DNA of 64,000 bases from positions 1 through 64,000 of the forward strand of contig NZ_KQ948562.1 in assembly GCF_001514125.1 (NCBI RefSeq), in the 5' to 3' direction. The DNA is from Streptomyces longwoodensis. Lineage in GTDB: Bacteria; Actinomycetota; Actinomycetes; Streptomycetales; Streptomycetaceae. Position 1 is the stretch's first letter, and each line of letters begins with the position of its first letter. Below are positions 49,157 to 57,932 of the stretch, one piece after another. Both the position numbers and the translations under genes were made by a program. The notes under the pieces were generated by a model. It was not told the origin of the DNA and did no database searches. It saw only the letters and a program-made list of their open reading frames with translations.

Positions 49157-49525
49157 TTACAGCACCTCCGGAGCCAGCGAGATGATCTTCATGAACTTCT
49201 TCTCGCGCAGCTCACGCCCGACCGGGCCGAAGATGCGGGTGCCGCGAGGGTCGCCGTCGTTCTTCAGAATGACGGCGGCGTTCTCGTCGAAGCGGATGTA
49301 CGAGCCGTCCGGACGGCGGCGCTCCTTGACGGTGCGAACGATGACCGCCTTGACGACGTCACCCTTCTTCACGTTGCCACCGGGGATCGCGTCCTTGACG
49401 GTGGCGACGATGACGTCACCGATGCCCGCGTAGCGGCGACCGGAGCCACCGAGCACACGGATGCAAAGGATCTCCTTCGCCCCCGTGTTGTCGGCGACGC
49501 GCAGTCGCGACTCCTGCTGGATCAC
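49157..49525 (-). CDS. rplN: 50S ribosomal protein L14
   Basis: L14 (uL14) forms an intersubunit bridge. The 122-residue protein starts at a GTG: MIQQESRLRVADNTGAKEIL. It has the signature GDVIVATVKDAIPGGNVKKGDVVKAVIVRT and IFGPVGRELREKKFMKIISLAPEVL. As first gene of the classical spc operon it follows a 94-base gap with two hairpins after rpsQ. Confidence 0.98.
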   Translation of the reverse strand: MIQQESRLRVADNTGAKEILCIRVLGGSGRRYAGIGDVIVATVKDAIPGGNVKKGDVVKAVIVRTVKERRRPDGSYIRFDENAAVILKNDGDPRGTRIFGPVGRELREKKFMKIISLAPEVL

Positions 49526-49554
49526 GTCTATCTCCTGATCGTCTGCCGGTTCCC

Positions 49555-49582
49555 CGGGGGCCGCTTCTCAGCGGCCCCCGGA
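49555..49582 (-). terminator. Hairpin at the S10-spc junction (proximal to rplN)
   Basis: A 12-base-pair stem CCGGGGGCCGCT/AGCGGCCCCCGG (49555-49566, 49571-49582) with loop TCTC lies between rpsQ and rplN, the point where the S10 operon ends and the spc operon begins in E. coli. Confidence 0.75.
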
Positions 49583-49597
49583 GCCTGGCGGAACTCT

Positions 49598-49619
49598 CCT
49601 GCGGGAATGCCCGCAGGAA
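49598..49619 (-). terminator. Hairpin abutting the rpsQ stop codon
   Basis: TCCTGCGGG/CCCGCAGGA (49598-49606, 49611-49619) with loop AATG starts right after the rpsQ stop codon. With the stem at 49555-49582 it forms a tandem hairpin pair at the S10-spc boundary. Confidence 0.65.
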
Positions 49620-49904
49620 TTACTTGGCCTTCTCGAGGATCTCGACGACGCGCCAGCGCTTCGTCGCGGACAGCGGCCGGGTCTCCATCAGGAGGACGCG
49701 GTCGCCGACACCCGCGGCGTTCTGCTCGTCGTGCGCCTTGAGCTTGTTCGTACGGCGGATGACCTTGCCGTACAGCGCGTGCTTGACGCGGTCCTCGACG
49801 GCGACGACGACGGTCTTGTCCATCTTGTCGCTGACGACGAGACCCTCACGGGTCTTGCGGAAGCCGCGCGCTTCCTTGTTCTCAGTCACGTTGCTCTCGC
49901 TCAT
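49620..49904 (-). CDS. rpsQ: 30S ribosomal protein S17
   Basis: S17 (uS17) is a primary 16S rRNA binder. The 94-residue protein has RKTREGLVVSDKMDKTVVVAVEDRVKHALYGKVIRRTNKLKAHDEQNAAGVGDRVLLMETRPLSATKRWRVVEI. Its ATG overlaps the rpmC stop (ATGA), so they are coupled. Confidence 0.97.
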   Translation of the reverse strand: MSESNVTENKEARGFRKTREGLVVSDKMDKTVVVAVEDRVKHALYGKVIRRTNKLKAHDEQNAAGVGDRVLLMETRPLSATKRWRVVEILEKAK

Positions 49905-50125
49905 GCGTTCTCCACCGTTTCGATGCCCAGCTCACGCTCGCGCATCAGGGTGTAGATCCGCGCGATGTCCTTACGGACGGCCTTCAGCCGACCGTGGTTT
50001 TCGAGCTGACCCGTGGCCGCCTGGAAGCGGAGGTTGAACAGCTCTTCCTTGGCCTCGCGGAGCTTGTTGAGGAGCTCCTCGTTGCCCAGCTCGCGCAGCT
50101 CGGACGCCTTGGTACCGGCCGACAT
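49901..50125 (-). CDS. rpmC: 50S ribosomal protein L29
   Basis: L29 (uL29) lines the tunnel exit. The 74-residue protein reads MSAGTKASELRELGNEELLN and continues as the family's helical hairpin, with RFQAATGQLENHGRLKAVRKDIARIYT. Its ATG overlaps rplP by one base (TGATG); a GTG one codon upstream is possible. Confidence 0.96.
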   Translation of the reverse strand: MSAGTKASELRELGNEELLNKLREAKEELFNLRFQAATGQLENHGRLKAVRKDIARIYTLMRERELGIETVENA

Positions 50126-50544
50126 CACGCTTCACCTGCCTCGCGCTTGACGATCCGGCACTTCATCGGCAGCTTGTGGGCCGCACGCGTCAGCGCCTCA
50201 CGGGCGATCTTCTCGTTGGGGTACGACAGCTCGAACATGACGCGTCCGGGCTTGACGTTGGCGATCCACCACTCCGGGGAACCCTTACCGGAACCCATGC
50301 GGGTCTCGGCCGGCTTCTTGGTGAGGGGACGGTCCGGGTAGATGTTGATCCAGACCTTGCCGCCACGCTTGATGTGGCGGGTCATCGCGATACGGGCCGC
50401 CTCGATCTGGCGGTTCGTCACGTAGGCCGGGGTCAGCGCCTGGATGCCGTACTCGCCGAACGCAACCTGCGTGCCACCCTTGGACATGCCGTTGCGCTTG
50501 GGGTGGTGCTGCTTGCGGTGCTTGACCCTACGGGGGATCAGCAT
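50125..50544 (-). CDS. rplP: 50S ribosomal protein L16
   Basis: L16 (uL16) is a late protein near the A site. The 139-residue protein begins MLIPRRVKHRKQHHPKRNGM and has GEYGIQALTPAYVTNRQIEAARIAMTRHIKRGGKVWINIYPDRPLTKKPAETRMGSGKGSPEWWIANVKPGRVMFEL. It is 5 bases downstream of rpsC. Confidence 0.98.
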   Translation of the reverse strand: MLIPRRVKHRKQHHPKRNGMSKGGTQVAFGEYGIQALTPAYVTNRQIEAARIAMTRHIKRGGKVWINIYPDRPLTKKPAETRMGSGKGSPEWWIANVKPGRVMFELSYPNEKIAREALTRAAHKLPMKCRIVKREAGEA

Positions 50545-50549
50545 GGTGG

Positions 50550-51374
50550 TCAGGCCTCCGTTCCGGTGCTCTCAGCCGGAGCGGCGGCGGGCGCGTCGGC
50601 CTGGGGGGCCTCGGCAGCCGGAGCCTGCTGCTGCGGCTTGCGACCGCGCCGCTCGCCACCGCGGCCACCACGGGCCGGGCGGTCGGCGCCACCGCGGGCC
50701 GGGCGGTTACCCGCACGGGCGGCAGCGTTCTCGGCGCGGACCTCGGCGATGTTCTTCACGTCGCCCTTGTAGATCCAGACCTTCACGCCGATGCGGCCGA
50801 AGGTCGTCTTGGCCTCGAAGAAGCCGTAGTCCACGTTCGCGCGGAGCGTGTGCAGGGGCACGCGGCCCTCGCGGTAGAACTCCGAGCGGGACATCTCGGC
50901 GCCGCCGAGGCGGCCACCGCACTGGATCTTGATGCCCTTGGCGCCGGCCTTCATGGCGGACTGCATGCTCTTGCGCATGGCCCGACGGAAGGAGACGCGG
51001 GAGGAGAGCTGCTCGGCGACGGCCTGGGCCACGAGCTGAGCGTCCGTCTCGGGGTTCTTGACCTCGAGGATGTTCAGCTGGACCTGCTTGCCGGTGAGCT
51101 TCTCGAGGTCGCCGCGGATGCGGTCGGCCTCGGCGCCACGGCGGCCGATGACGATGCCCGGACGAGCGGTGTGGATGTCCACCCGCACGCGGTCACGGGT
51201 GCGCTCGATCTCGACCTTGGAGATGCCGGCGCGCTCCATGCCGGACGTCATCATCCGACGGATGGCGACGTCTTCCTTGACGTAGTCCTTGTACAGCTTG
51301 TCGGCGTACCAGCGCGACTTGAAGTCGGTGGTGATGCCGAGCCGGAACCCGTGCGGGTTTACCTTCTGGCCCAT
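50550..51374 (-). CDS. rpsC: 30S ribosomal protein S3
   Basis: S3 (uS3) lines the mRNA entry tunnel. The 274-residue protein has GQKVNPHGFRLGITTDFKSRWYADKLYKDYVKED at the N-terminus, a KH domain (VIGRRGAEADRIRGDLEKLTGKQVQLNILEV, about 70-105), and KGIKIQCGGRLGGAEMSRSEFYREGRVPLHTLRANVDYGF. A 65-residue Arg/Gly/Ala-rich tail (GGADRPARGGRGGERRGRKP) is typical of actinobacteria. It overlaps rplV by one base. Confidence 0.98.
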   Translation of the reverse strand: MGQKVNPHGFRLGITTDFKSRWYADKLYKDYVKEDVAIRRMMTSGMERAGISKVEIERTRDRVRVDIHTARPGIVIGRRGAEADRIRGDLEKLTGKQVQLNILEVKNPETDAQLVAQAVAEQLSSRVSFRRAMRKSMQSAMKAGAKGIKIQCGGRLGGAEMSRSEFYREGRVPLHTLRANVDYGFFEAKTTFGRIGVKVWIYKGDVKNIAEVRAENAAARAGNRPARGGADRPARGGRGGERRGRKPQQQAPAAEAPQADAPAAAPAESTGTEA

Positions 51375-51721
51375 TACCGGGTTCCTTCCTTGCTGCTGAC
51401 GACCACGGTGATGTGGCTGGTCCGCTTGCGGATCCGGTAGGCGCGGCCCTGGGCACGCGGCCGGAACCGCTTCAGGGTCGGGCCCTCGTCGACGTACGCC
51501 TCGGAGATGAAGAGGCTGTCGGCGTCGGTGTGGTCGTAGTTGTGCGCGGCGTTGGCAATGGCGCTGTCCAGCACCTTGCCCACCGGCACCGAGGCGGCCT
51601 GCGGAGCGAATCGCAGGACGGCCTGGGCCTCCGTGGCGTCCATGCCACGGATGAGGTCCACCACGCGGCGGGCCTTCATGGGCGTGACGCGGATGTACCG
51701 CGCCTGGGCCCTGGCTTCCAT
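51374..51721 (-). CDS. rplV: 50S ribosomal protein L22
   Basis: L22 (uL22) extends a beta-hairpin into the exit tunnel, a macrolide-resistance site. The 115-residue protein has ARAQARYIRVTPMKARRVVDLIRGMDATEAQAVLRFAPQAASVPVGKVLDSAIANA and the hairpin DEGPTLKRFRPRAQGRAYRIRKRTSHITVVV. It follows rpsS by 44 bases. Confidence 0.97.
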   Translation of the reverse strand: MEARAQARYIRVTPMKARRVVDLIRGMDATEAQAVLRFAPQAASVPVGKVLDSAIANAAHNYDHTDADSLFISEAYVDEGPTLKRFRPRAQGRAYRIRKRTSHITVVVSSKEGTR

Positions 51722-51765
51722 GGTTGTCCCTTCAGTTACTTACGTGTCTGAATGCGATCCGCTGC

Positions 51766-52047
51766 CTAGCGGCGCTTCGACTTCCGGTCTTCCTTGACGT
51801 GACCCCGGAAGGTGCGCGTCGGCGAGAACTCGCCGAGCTTGTGCCCGACCATCGACTCGGTGACGAACACCGGGATGTGGGTCTTGCCGTTGTGCACCGC
51901 GATCGTGTGCCCGAGCATCGCCGGGATGATCATGGAGCGCCGAGACCAGGTCTTGATGACGTTCTTGGTGCCGGCTTCGTTCTGAGCGTCCACCTTCTTG
52001 GCGAGGTGGTCGTCGACGAAGGGCCCCTTCTTCAAGCTACGAGGCAT
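51766..52047 (-). CDS. rpsS: 30S ribosomal protein S19
   Basis: S19 (uS19) partners S13 in the head. The 93-residue protein begins MPRSLKKGPFVDDHLAKKVD and has the signature STMI-type segment GHTIAVHNGKTHIPVFVTESMVGHKLGEFSPTRTFRGH. It follows rplB by 12 bases. Confidence 0.97.
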   Translation of the reverse strand: MPRSLKKGPFVDDHLAKKVDAQNEAGTKNVIKTWSRRSMIIPAMLGHTIAVHNGKTHIPVFVTESMVGHKLGEFSPTRTFRGHVKEDRKSKRR

Positions 52048-52059
52048 CTCAACCCGTCC

Positions 52060-52896
52060 TTAGCGCTTCTTGTTCGTCTTGCGGCGGCGGACGATGTACT
52101 TGTTGCTCGCCTTCTTGGGAGAACGAGTACGACCTTCCTTCTGACCCCAGGGGCTGACCGGGTGGCGACCACCGGAGGTCTTGCCCTCACCACCACCGTG
52201 GGGGTGGTCAACCGGGTTCATCGCCACACCGCGAACGGTCGGGCGGACGCCCAGCCAGCGCTTGCGGCCGGCCTTGCCCCAGTTGATGTTGCTCTGCTCG
52301 GCGTTGCCGACCTCGCCGACCGTGGCGCGGCAGCGCTGGTCGACCAGGCGGATCTCACCGGAGGGCATGCGGAGGTGGGCCATCGAGCCCTCCTTCGCGA
52401 GCAGCTGCACGGAGGCACCGGCGGAGCGGGCGAACTTGGCGCCGCCGCCCGGACGAAGCTCCACGGAGTGGATCGTCGTACCGACCGGGATGTTGCGCAG
52501 CGCCAGGTTGTTGCCGGGCTTGATGTCGGCCGAGGGGCCGTTCTCGATCCGGTCGCCCTGGTTGAGGCCCTTGGGGGCCAGGATGTAGCGCTTCTCGCCG
52601 TCCGCGTAGTGCAGGAGCGCGATGCGCGCGGTGCGGTTCGGGTCGTACTCGATGTGCGCGACCTTCGCCGGCACGCCGTCCTTGTCGTGACGACGGAAGT
52701 CGATCACGCGGTAGGCGCGCTTGTGGCCACCGCCCTGGTGGCGGACGGTCACACGACCGGAATTGTTACGGCCGCCCTTGCTGTGCAGGGGACGGACCAG
52801 CGACTTCTCCGGCGTGGACCGCGTGACCTCGACGAAGTCGGCGACGCTGGAGCCACGACGGCCCGGAGTCGTCGGCTTGTACTTGCGGATACCCAT
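52060..52896 (-). CDS. rplB: 50S ribosomal protein L2
   Basis: L2 (uL2) supports the peptidyl-transferase centre. The 278-residue protein begins MGIRKYKPTTPGRRGSSVAD and has the signature PHGGGEG in RGVAMNPVDHPHGGGEGKTSGGRHPVSPWG (about 222-251, with the functional His). It ends SNKYIVRRRKTNKKR. It is 40 bases downstream of rplW. Confidence 0.98.
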   Translation of the reverse strand: MGIRKYKPTTPGRRGSSVADFVEVTRSTPEKSLVRPLHSKGGRNNSGRVTVRHQGGGHKRAYRVIDFRRHDKDGVPAKVAHIEYDPNRTARIALLHYADGEKRYILAPKGLNQGDRIENGPSADIKPGNNLALRNIPVGTTIHSVELRPGGGAKFARSAGASVQLLAKEGSMAHLRMPSGEIRLVDQRCRATVGEVGNAEQSNINWGKAGRKRWLGVRPTVRGVAMNPVDHPHGGGEGKTSGGRHPVSPWGQKEGRTRSPKKASNKYIVRRRKTNKKR

Positions 52897-52936
52897 TTCT
52901 CAGTCCTCGTCCGATATCGAACGATCCGGACCTCCG

Positions 52937-53356
52937 TCAGGAGGTCGGACCGCCGAAGATGTCGATACGGTCGCCCTCGGCGAGGGTCACGATCGCGCGC
53001 TTGGTCGCCGCACGCTGGCCGAAGCCGGTGCGGGTCCGCTTGCGCTTGCCCTGGCGGTTGATCGTGTTGACCCCGGTGACCTTGACCGAGAAGACCGCCT
53101 GGACGGCCTCCTTGATCTGGGTCTTGTTGGCCCGCGGGTCGACGACGAACGTGTACTTGTTGTCGTCGAGCAGCGCGTAGCTCTTCTCGGACACGACCGG
53201 CTTCAGCAGGACGTCACGGGGGTCCGTGTACGCCTTGCTCGCCGGGGTGACGACGGTGTTCTTGCCCTCGGCGGCGTGGCGGCGCGCCTTGGCGACGCGC
53301 GCGGCCTTGGCGGCCTTCGCCGCCTTGGAGGCAATGCTCGGGTGACGCGTAGCCAT
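52937..53356 (-). CDS. rplW: 50S ribosomal protein L23
   Basis: L23 (uL23) is the docking site for trigger factor and SRP. The 139-residue protein carries a 45-residue Ala/Lys-rich N-terminal extension (IASKAAKAAKAARVAKARRHA) before the conserved DPRDVLLKPVVSEKSYALLDDNKYTFVVDPRANKTQIKEAVQAVFSVKVTGVNTINRQGKRKR. It overlaps rplD by one base. Confidence 0.97.
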   Translation of the reverse strand: MATRHPSIASKAAKAAKAARVAKARRHAAEGKNTVVTPASKAYTDPRDVLLKPVVSEKSYALLDDNKYTFVVDPRANKTQIKEAVQAVFSVKVTGVNTINRQGKRKRTRTGFGQRAATKRAIVTLAEGDRIDIFGGPTS

Positions 53357-54012
53357 CAGGCGTCGCTCCCTTCGGTGTCGTTGGCCTTCGGGCCGGCGAC
53401 GAAGGACTCGAGAGCGGCCTGGGTGAAGACCACGTCGTCCGAGACGATCACGTCGTACGTGTTCAGCTGGCCCGGCTCCAGGATGTGGACCTGGGGCAGG
53501 TTGCGGGCGGACAGCCACGCGGCCTCGTCGGCGCGCTCGACGACCAGGAGCAGGTTCTTGCGCTCCGAGATCTTGCCGAACAGGCTCTTCGCGGCCTTGG
53601 TGGACGGGGTCTCGCCCTCGATCACGCCGGAGACGACGTGGATGCGGTTCGCGCGGGCCCGGTCGGTGAGGGCGTGCCGCAGGGCGGCGGCCTTCATCTT
53701 CTTCGGGGTGCGCTGCGAGTAGTCGCGCGGCACGGGACCGTGCACGACGCCACCACCGGCGAACTGCGGCGCGCGGGTCGAACCCTGGCGGGCGCGGCCG
53801 GTGCCCTTCTGGCGGTACGGCTTCTTGCCGCCACCACGGACTTCACCGCGGGTCTTGGTCTTGTGCGTGCCCTGGCGGGCAGCCGCGTTCTGCGCGACGA
53901 CGACCTGGTGGATCAGCGGGATGCTGACCTTCTCCACGCCGAAGATCTCCGCGGGGAGCTCGACGCTACCGGTCTTCTCGCCGGCAGGCGAAAGGATGTC
54001 AACAGTGCTCAT
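53356..54012 (-). CDS. rplD: 50S ribosomal protein L4
   Basis: L4 (uL4) lines the exit tunnel and in E. coli represses the S10 operon. The 218-residue protein has IHQVVVAQNAAARQGTHKTKTRGEVRGGGKKPYRQKGTGRARQGSTRAPQFAGGGVVHGPVPRDYSQRTPKKMK (about 35-108), the tunnel loop. It is 7 bases downstream of rplC. Whether L4 controls the rpsJ leader here is unknown. Confidence 0.97.
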   Translation of the reverse strand: MSTVDILSPAGEKTGSVELPAEIFGVEKVSIPLIHQVVVAQNAAARQGTHKTKTRGEVRGGGKKPYRQKGTGRARQGSTRAPQFAGGGVVHGPVPRDYSQRTPKKMKAAALRHALTDRARANRIHVVSGVIEGETPSTKAAKSLFGKISERKNLLLVVERADEAAWLSARNLPQVHILEPGQLNTYDVIVSDDVVFTQAALESFVAGPKANDTEGSDA

Positions 54013-54019
54013 CGGTACC

Positions 54020-54664
54020 TCAGGCCCCCTTGGCCGCGGTGCGGACCAGGACGAGGCCGCCGTTCGGACCGGGAACCGCGCCCTTGATGAGCAGCAGACC
54101 CTTCTCCGCGTCAACGGCGTGGACGGTCAGGTTCTGGGTGGTGACGCGCTCGTTGCCCATGCGACCCGCCATGCGGAGGCCCTTGAACACACGGCCCGGG
54201 GTGGCGCAGCCACCGATGGAACCGGGCGAGCGGTGCTTGCGCTGGGTGCCGTGTCCGGCGCCGAGGCCCTTGAAGTTGTGACGCTTCATGACGCCGGCGA
54301 AGCCCTTGCCCTTGCTCTTGCCGGTCACGTCGACCTTGATGCCGGCCTCGAACACCTCGGCGGTGATCTCCTGGCCGAGGGTGTACTCGCTGGCGTCAGC
54401 GGTACGGATCTCGACGAGGTGGCGGCGGGGAGTGACGTCGGCCTTGGCGAAGTGGCCCTTGAGGGGCTTGTTCACCTTGCGCGGGTCGATCTCGCCGAAC
54501 GCGATCTGGACGGACTCGTAGCCGTCGACGTCGTTCGTGCGGACCTGGGTGACGACGTTGGGGCCGGCCTTGACGACGGTGACCGGAACAACGCGGTTGT
54601 TCTCGTCCCACACCTGCGTCATGCCGAGCTTCTCGCCCAGGATGCCCTTGATCTGCTTAGCCAT
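54020..54664 (-). CDS. rplC: 50S ribosomal protein L3
   Basis: L3 (uL3) initiates large-subunit assembly and reaches the peptidyl-transferase centre. The 214-residue protein begins MAKQIKGILGEKLGMTQVWD and has the signature FAGVMKRHNFKGLGAGHGTQRKHRSPGSIGGCATPGRVFKGLRMAGRMGNERVTTQNL. It is 17 bases downstream of rpsJ. Confidence 0.98.
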   Translation of the reverse strand: MAKQIKGILGEKLGMTQVWDENNRVVPVTVVKAGPNVVTQVRTNDVDGYESVQIAFGEIDPRKVNKPLKGHFAKADVTPRRHLVEIRTADASEYTLGQEITAEVFEAGIKVDVTGKSKGKGFAGVMKRHNFKGLGAGHGTQRKHRSPGSIGGCATPGRVFKGLRMAGRMGNERVTTQNLTVHAVDAEKGLLLIKGAVPGPNGGLVLVRTAAKGA

Positions 54665-54681
54665 CGTTCAGATCACCGGCC

Positions 54682-54990
54682 TCAGAGCTTGATCTCGATG
54701 TCGACACCGGCCGGGAGGTCGAGTCGCATCAGAGAGTCAACGGTCTTGGGGGTCGGGTCGAGGATGTCGATCAGGCGCTTGTGCGTGCGCATCTCGAAGT
54801 GCTCGCGCGAGTCCTTGTACTTGTGCGGCGACTTGATGACGCAGTACACGTTCTTCTCAGTGGGCAGCGGCACCGGGCCCGCGACCGACGCACCGGTACG
54901 GGTCACCGTCTCGACGATCTTCTTCGCCGAGGAGTCGATGACCTCGTGGTCGTAGGCCTTGAGCCGGATGCGGATCTTCTGTCCCGCCAT
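54682..54990 (-). CDS. rpsJ: 30S ribosomal protein S10
   Basis: S10 (uS10) is also the transcription-antitermination factor NusE. The 102-residue protein reads MAGQKIRIRLKAYDHEVIDS with the signature GPVPLPTEKNVYCVIKSPHKYKDSREHFEMRTHKRLIDILDPTPKTVDSLMRLDLPAGVDIEIKL. It heads the S10 cluster and has a leader of about 375 bases from the promoter at 55371-55398. Confidence 0.98.
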   Translation of the reverse strand: MAGQKIRIRLKAYDHEVIDSSAKKIVETVTRTGASVAGPVPLPTEKNVYCVIKSPHKYKDSREHFEMRTHKRLIDILDPTPKTVDSLMRLDLPAGVDIEIKL

Positions 54991-55370
54991 GGCTACTCAG
55001 TAGTCCTGTCTCTTCTTACGCTCCGGAACCCGGTGGTTCCGCCTTCTCCTCCGACCCACGCGGTCGGGCGTGTCGCGCTCCCGCTGACACAGATGTCCCT
55101 TGTTCGAACATCCCTGCGGGGAATGCACACGGCCCTTCCGGAACCGCAGACCGGGGGCGAAGGCCCACCGGGCGCCTGGCCGGTGCCGCACTGCACTTCC
55201 CGGAAGATTCCCGTACGTCCGCCCCAGCGCTGCCATGTGGCAGTTAGGGCGACGAGTACTGTGGGACTCGCTTCCGGTCCCCCCGGCGGGAGGCGCACAG
55301 CATCAACACTCGACCGAGCAACTCGGACAGTCTGCCACACGGGACGGGGGCCTGGCCAATCGAGCCGGAG
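54991..55370 (-). promoter_or_regulatory. Long leader of the S10 operon
   Basis: About 375 bases lie between the predicted start (near 55364) and the rpsJ ATG, without a gene. The leader is rich in GC inverted repeats, including CCGGAACC/GGTTCCG near 55022-55042 and the 25-base motif at 55051-55075 that also occurs before rpsL. A regulatory or processing function is likely but not shown. Confidence 0.55.
55051..55075 (-). promoter_or_regulatory. Shared leader hairpin motif, S10 copy
   Basis: The 25 bases match 60994-61018 in the rpsL leader at 24 of 25 positions. On the minus strand it begins CGACACGCCC and folds as CCGACC/GGTCGG with a 5-base loop. It lies 60 bases upstream of the rpsJ start. 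Confidence 0.75.
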
Positions 55371-55398
55371 AGAATACCCCGCGAGTGACGTACGTCAA
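55371..55398 (-). promoter_or_regulatory. Promoter of the S10 (rpsJ) operon
   Basis: On the minus strand TTGACG (55398-55393), a 16-base spacer and TATTCT (55376-55371) give a strong principal-sigma promoter. It overlaps the terminator region of the gene upstream. The expected start is near 55364. Confidence 0.75.
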
Positions 55399-55403
55399 AC
55401 ACA

Positions 55404-55428
55404 AGGCCGGGCGCACGCCGCCCGGCCT
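55404..55428 (-). terminator. Terminator of the 144-residue protein gene
   Basis: AGGCCGGGCG/CGCCCGGCCT (55404-55413, 55419-55428) with loop CACGC touches the stop codon of the upstream gene. It sits 5 bases from the -35 of the rpsJ promoter. Confidence 0.75.
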
Positions 55429-55862
55429 CACGCGTGGCGCACGGCTCCCGGGCGGCTGCCCTCGAAGGCCTCCAGGAAGTCCCGCACGACGTCGCGGGAG
55501 AACGGGTCCGTGTCCGGGTCCGCCGGCGTCACCACGCTGACCGCGTAGAGGACCTCCCCGAGCGGCTGGCGATGGGCCCGGTAGAAGACGGCGTAGGCAC
55601 CCCGTCCCGCGGCGTCCGGACCGTGGCCGGCACCCTCCCGGGCGTCCTCCCCCGGTCGGCTCGGGGAGAACGTGACGGCCGACGGCCGGCCCTCCTCCCC
55701 GGGCTCCGGCAGGTACCAGTCGCCGAGCGCCTCCGGCGGCAGCGGCTCCCCGTCCACGTGCAGTCCGGGCCAGCGCTGCTGGGCGCGGCGGACGAAGCGG
55801 AACATGGCGTGGAACAGCGACGAGTCCGCGACGAAGTCCGTCGCGTAGCCGGTCGGCAACAT
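55428..55862 (-). CDS. Hypothetical protein
   Basis: The ATG at 55862 has GGAGG 4 bases upstream and gives 144 residues. It begins MLPTGYATDFVADSSLFHAM and has WPGLHVDGEPLPPEALGDWYLPEPG, a variable linker and a C-terminal strand-helix segment GAYAVFYRAHRQPLGEVLYAVSVV. No membrane segment, signal or known motif is visible. I do not recognise the family. It lies between tuf and rpsJ, an interval that in some Streptomyces carries many accessory genes. Confidence 0.75.
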   Translation of the reverse strand: MLPTGYATDFVADSSLFHAMFRFVRRAQQRWPGLHVDGEPLPPEALGDWYLPEPGEEGRPSAVTFSPSRPGEDAREGAGHGPDAAGRGAYAVFYRAHRQPLGEVLYAVSVVTPADPDTDPFSRDVVRDFLEAFEGSRPGAVRHA

Positions 55863-56014
55863 CTGTCCTCCGTGCCGTGGATGCCGTCGTGCGGGTGCGG
55901 TGGGGCGGCCTCGGCCGCCGCCGGACCCCCGTCAGCCTAGAGATCCGGCCCCTCCCCCGGGTGCCGCACCGCCGATTCCGCCCGCTCCTCGGCGCGCCGG
56001 GTTGACGCGGCGGC

Positions 56015-56365
56015 TCAAGAACTCCCCCAGGAGCGCCGGCCGGCGCCCCCGCGTCCCTGGCCCGCCGAGCGCGTCCCGGAGGGCGTACGGGGCCGACGCG
56101 GGGCGACAGGGCCCCGTCCCGTGCGACGGCCGACGGCCAGGCTCAGCGCGCCCGCCCCGAGCCCGATCAGGCCGAGCCGCACGCACCACTGCCCGGCCAG
56201 CCCGTGCCCGCACAGCGGCTCCACCGCGAGCAGGGCCGTGCCCAGCGGGAAGCTGGCCACGACGACGGCCAGCACCAGCGGGAAGGGCGGCTCCGTGGTC
56301 AGGGTGAGCAGGGAGCCGGCCAGCACGACGACGACGGCGACGACGACAAGCACGGCGGTGTCCAT
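56015..56365 (-). CDS. Small integral membrane protein, hypothetical
   Basis: The ATG at 56365 gives 116 residues with three hydrophobic helices: AVLVVVAVVVVLAGSLLTL (about 4-22), FPLVLAVVVASFPLGTALLAV (about 28-48) and WCVRLGLIGLGAGALSLAVG (about 58-78). A basic Arg/Gly-rich cytosolic tail follows. An AAGGG site 7 bases upstream supports the start. The family is unknown; gene prediction is moderately sure because the helices are in frame and the tail is unremarkable. Confidence 0.6.
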   Translation of the reverse strand: MDTAVLVVVAVVVVLAGSLLTLTTEPPFPLVLAVVVASFPLGTALLAVEPLCGHGLAGQWCVRLGLIGLGAGALSLAVGRRTGRGPVAPRRPRTPSGTRSAGQGRGGAGRRSWGSS

Positions 56366-56500
56366 GCCTCCACCCTTACGGGCGTCGACGCGCCGGGCGT
56401 CCGCCAGGAGCACGAACGGCGCCTGGGCCCCGGGACGGACTCGGTGTCCCCCCTGAGGACTACACGGCCCCGCCCGGCGGCTGTGCCGGGGCATGCGAAA

Positions 56501-56529
56501 GGGCCCGTACGAACGAGTCGTACGGGCCC
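56501..56529 (-). terminator. Terminator downstream of tuf
   Basis: GGGCCCGTACGA/TCGTACGGGCCC (56501-56512, 56518-56529) is a perfect 12-base-pair stem with a 5-base loop, 57 bases after the tuf stop. Confidence 0.85.
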
Positions 56530-56585
56530 CCTCAGATGCTCGCAGCTGGAGCTACCGGGTCATCGGACCCAAGCAAGCGGAGTGC

Positions 56586-57779
<1,194 letters not shown>

Positions 57780-57858
57780 TGGGGTCCTCCTGGGAGTGGT
57801 TCTGGTACGCCTTACTTCATCGGCGCCAGGTGATCTTTGCTGTTAAGTCCCGGGCCCC

Positions 57859-57889
57859 GGGGCAAACACCTTTTTCGGGCGTTTGCCCC
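57859..57889 (-). terminator. Hairpin in the fusA-tuf intergenic region
   Basis: GGGGCAAACACC and GGCGTTTGCCCC (57859-57870, 57878-57889) form a 12-base stem with one mismatch and a T-rich loop (TTTTTCG). It lies 43 bases after the fusA stop. In Streptomyces tuf1 is known to have a promoter of its own in this gap; the hairpin would terminate or attenuate read-through from fusA. A TTGACC at 57907-57902 is a possible -35. Confidence 0.7.
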
Positions 57890-57932
57890 GCGAGGCTCCG
57901 GGGTCAAGCCTAAGGCGTCGGAACGCGGTGCG

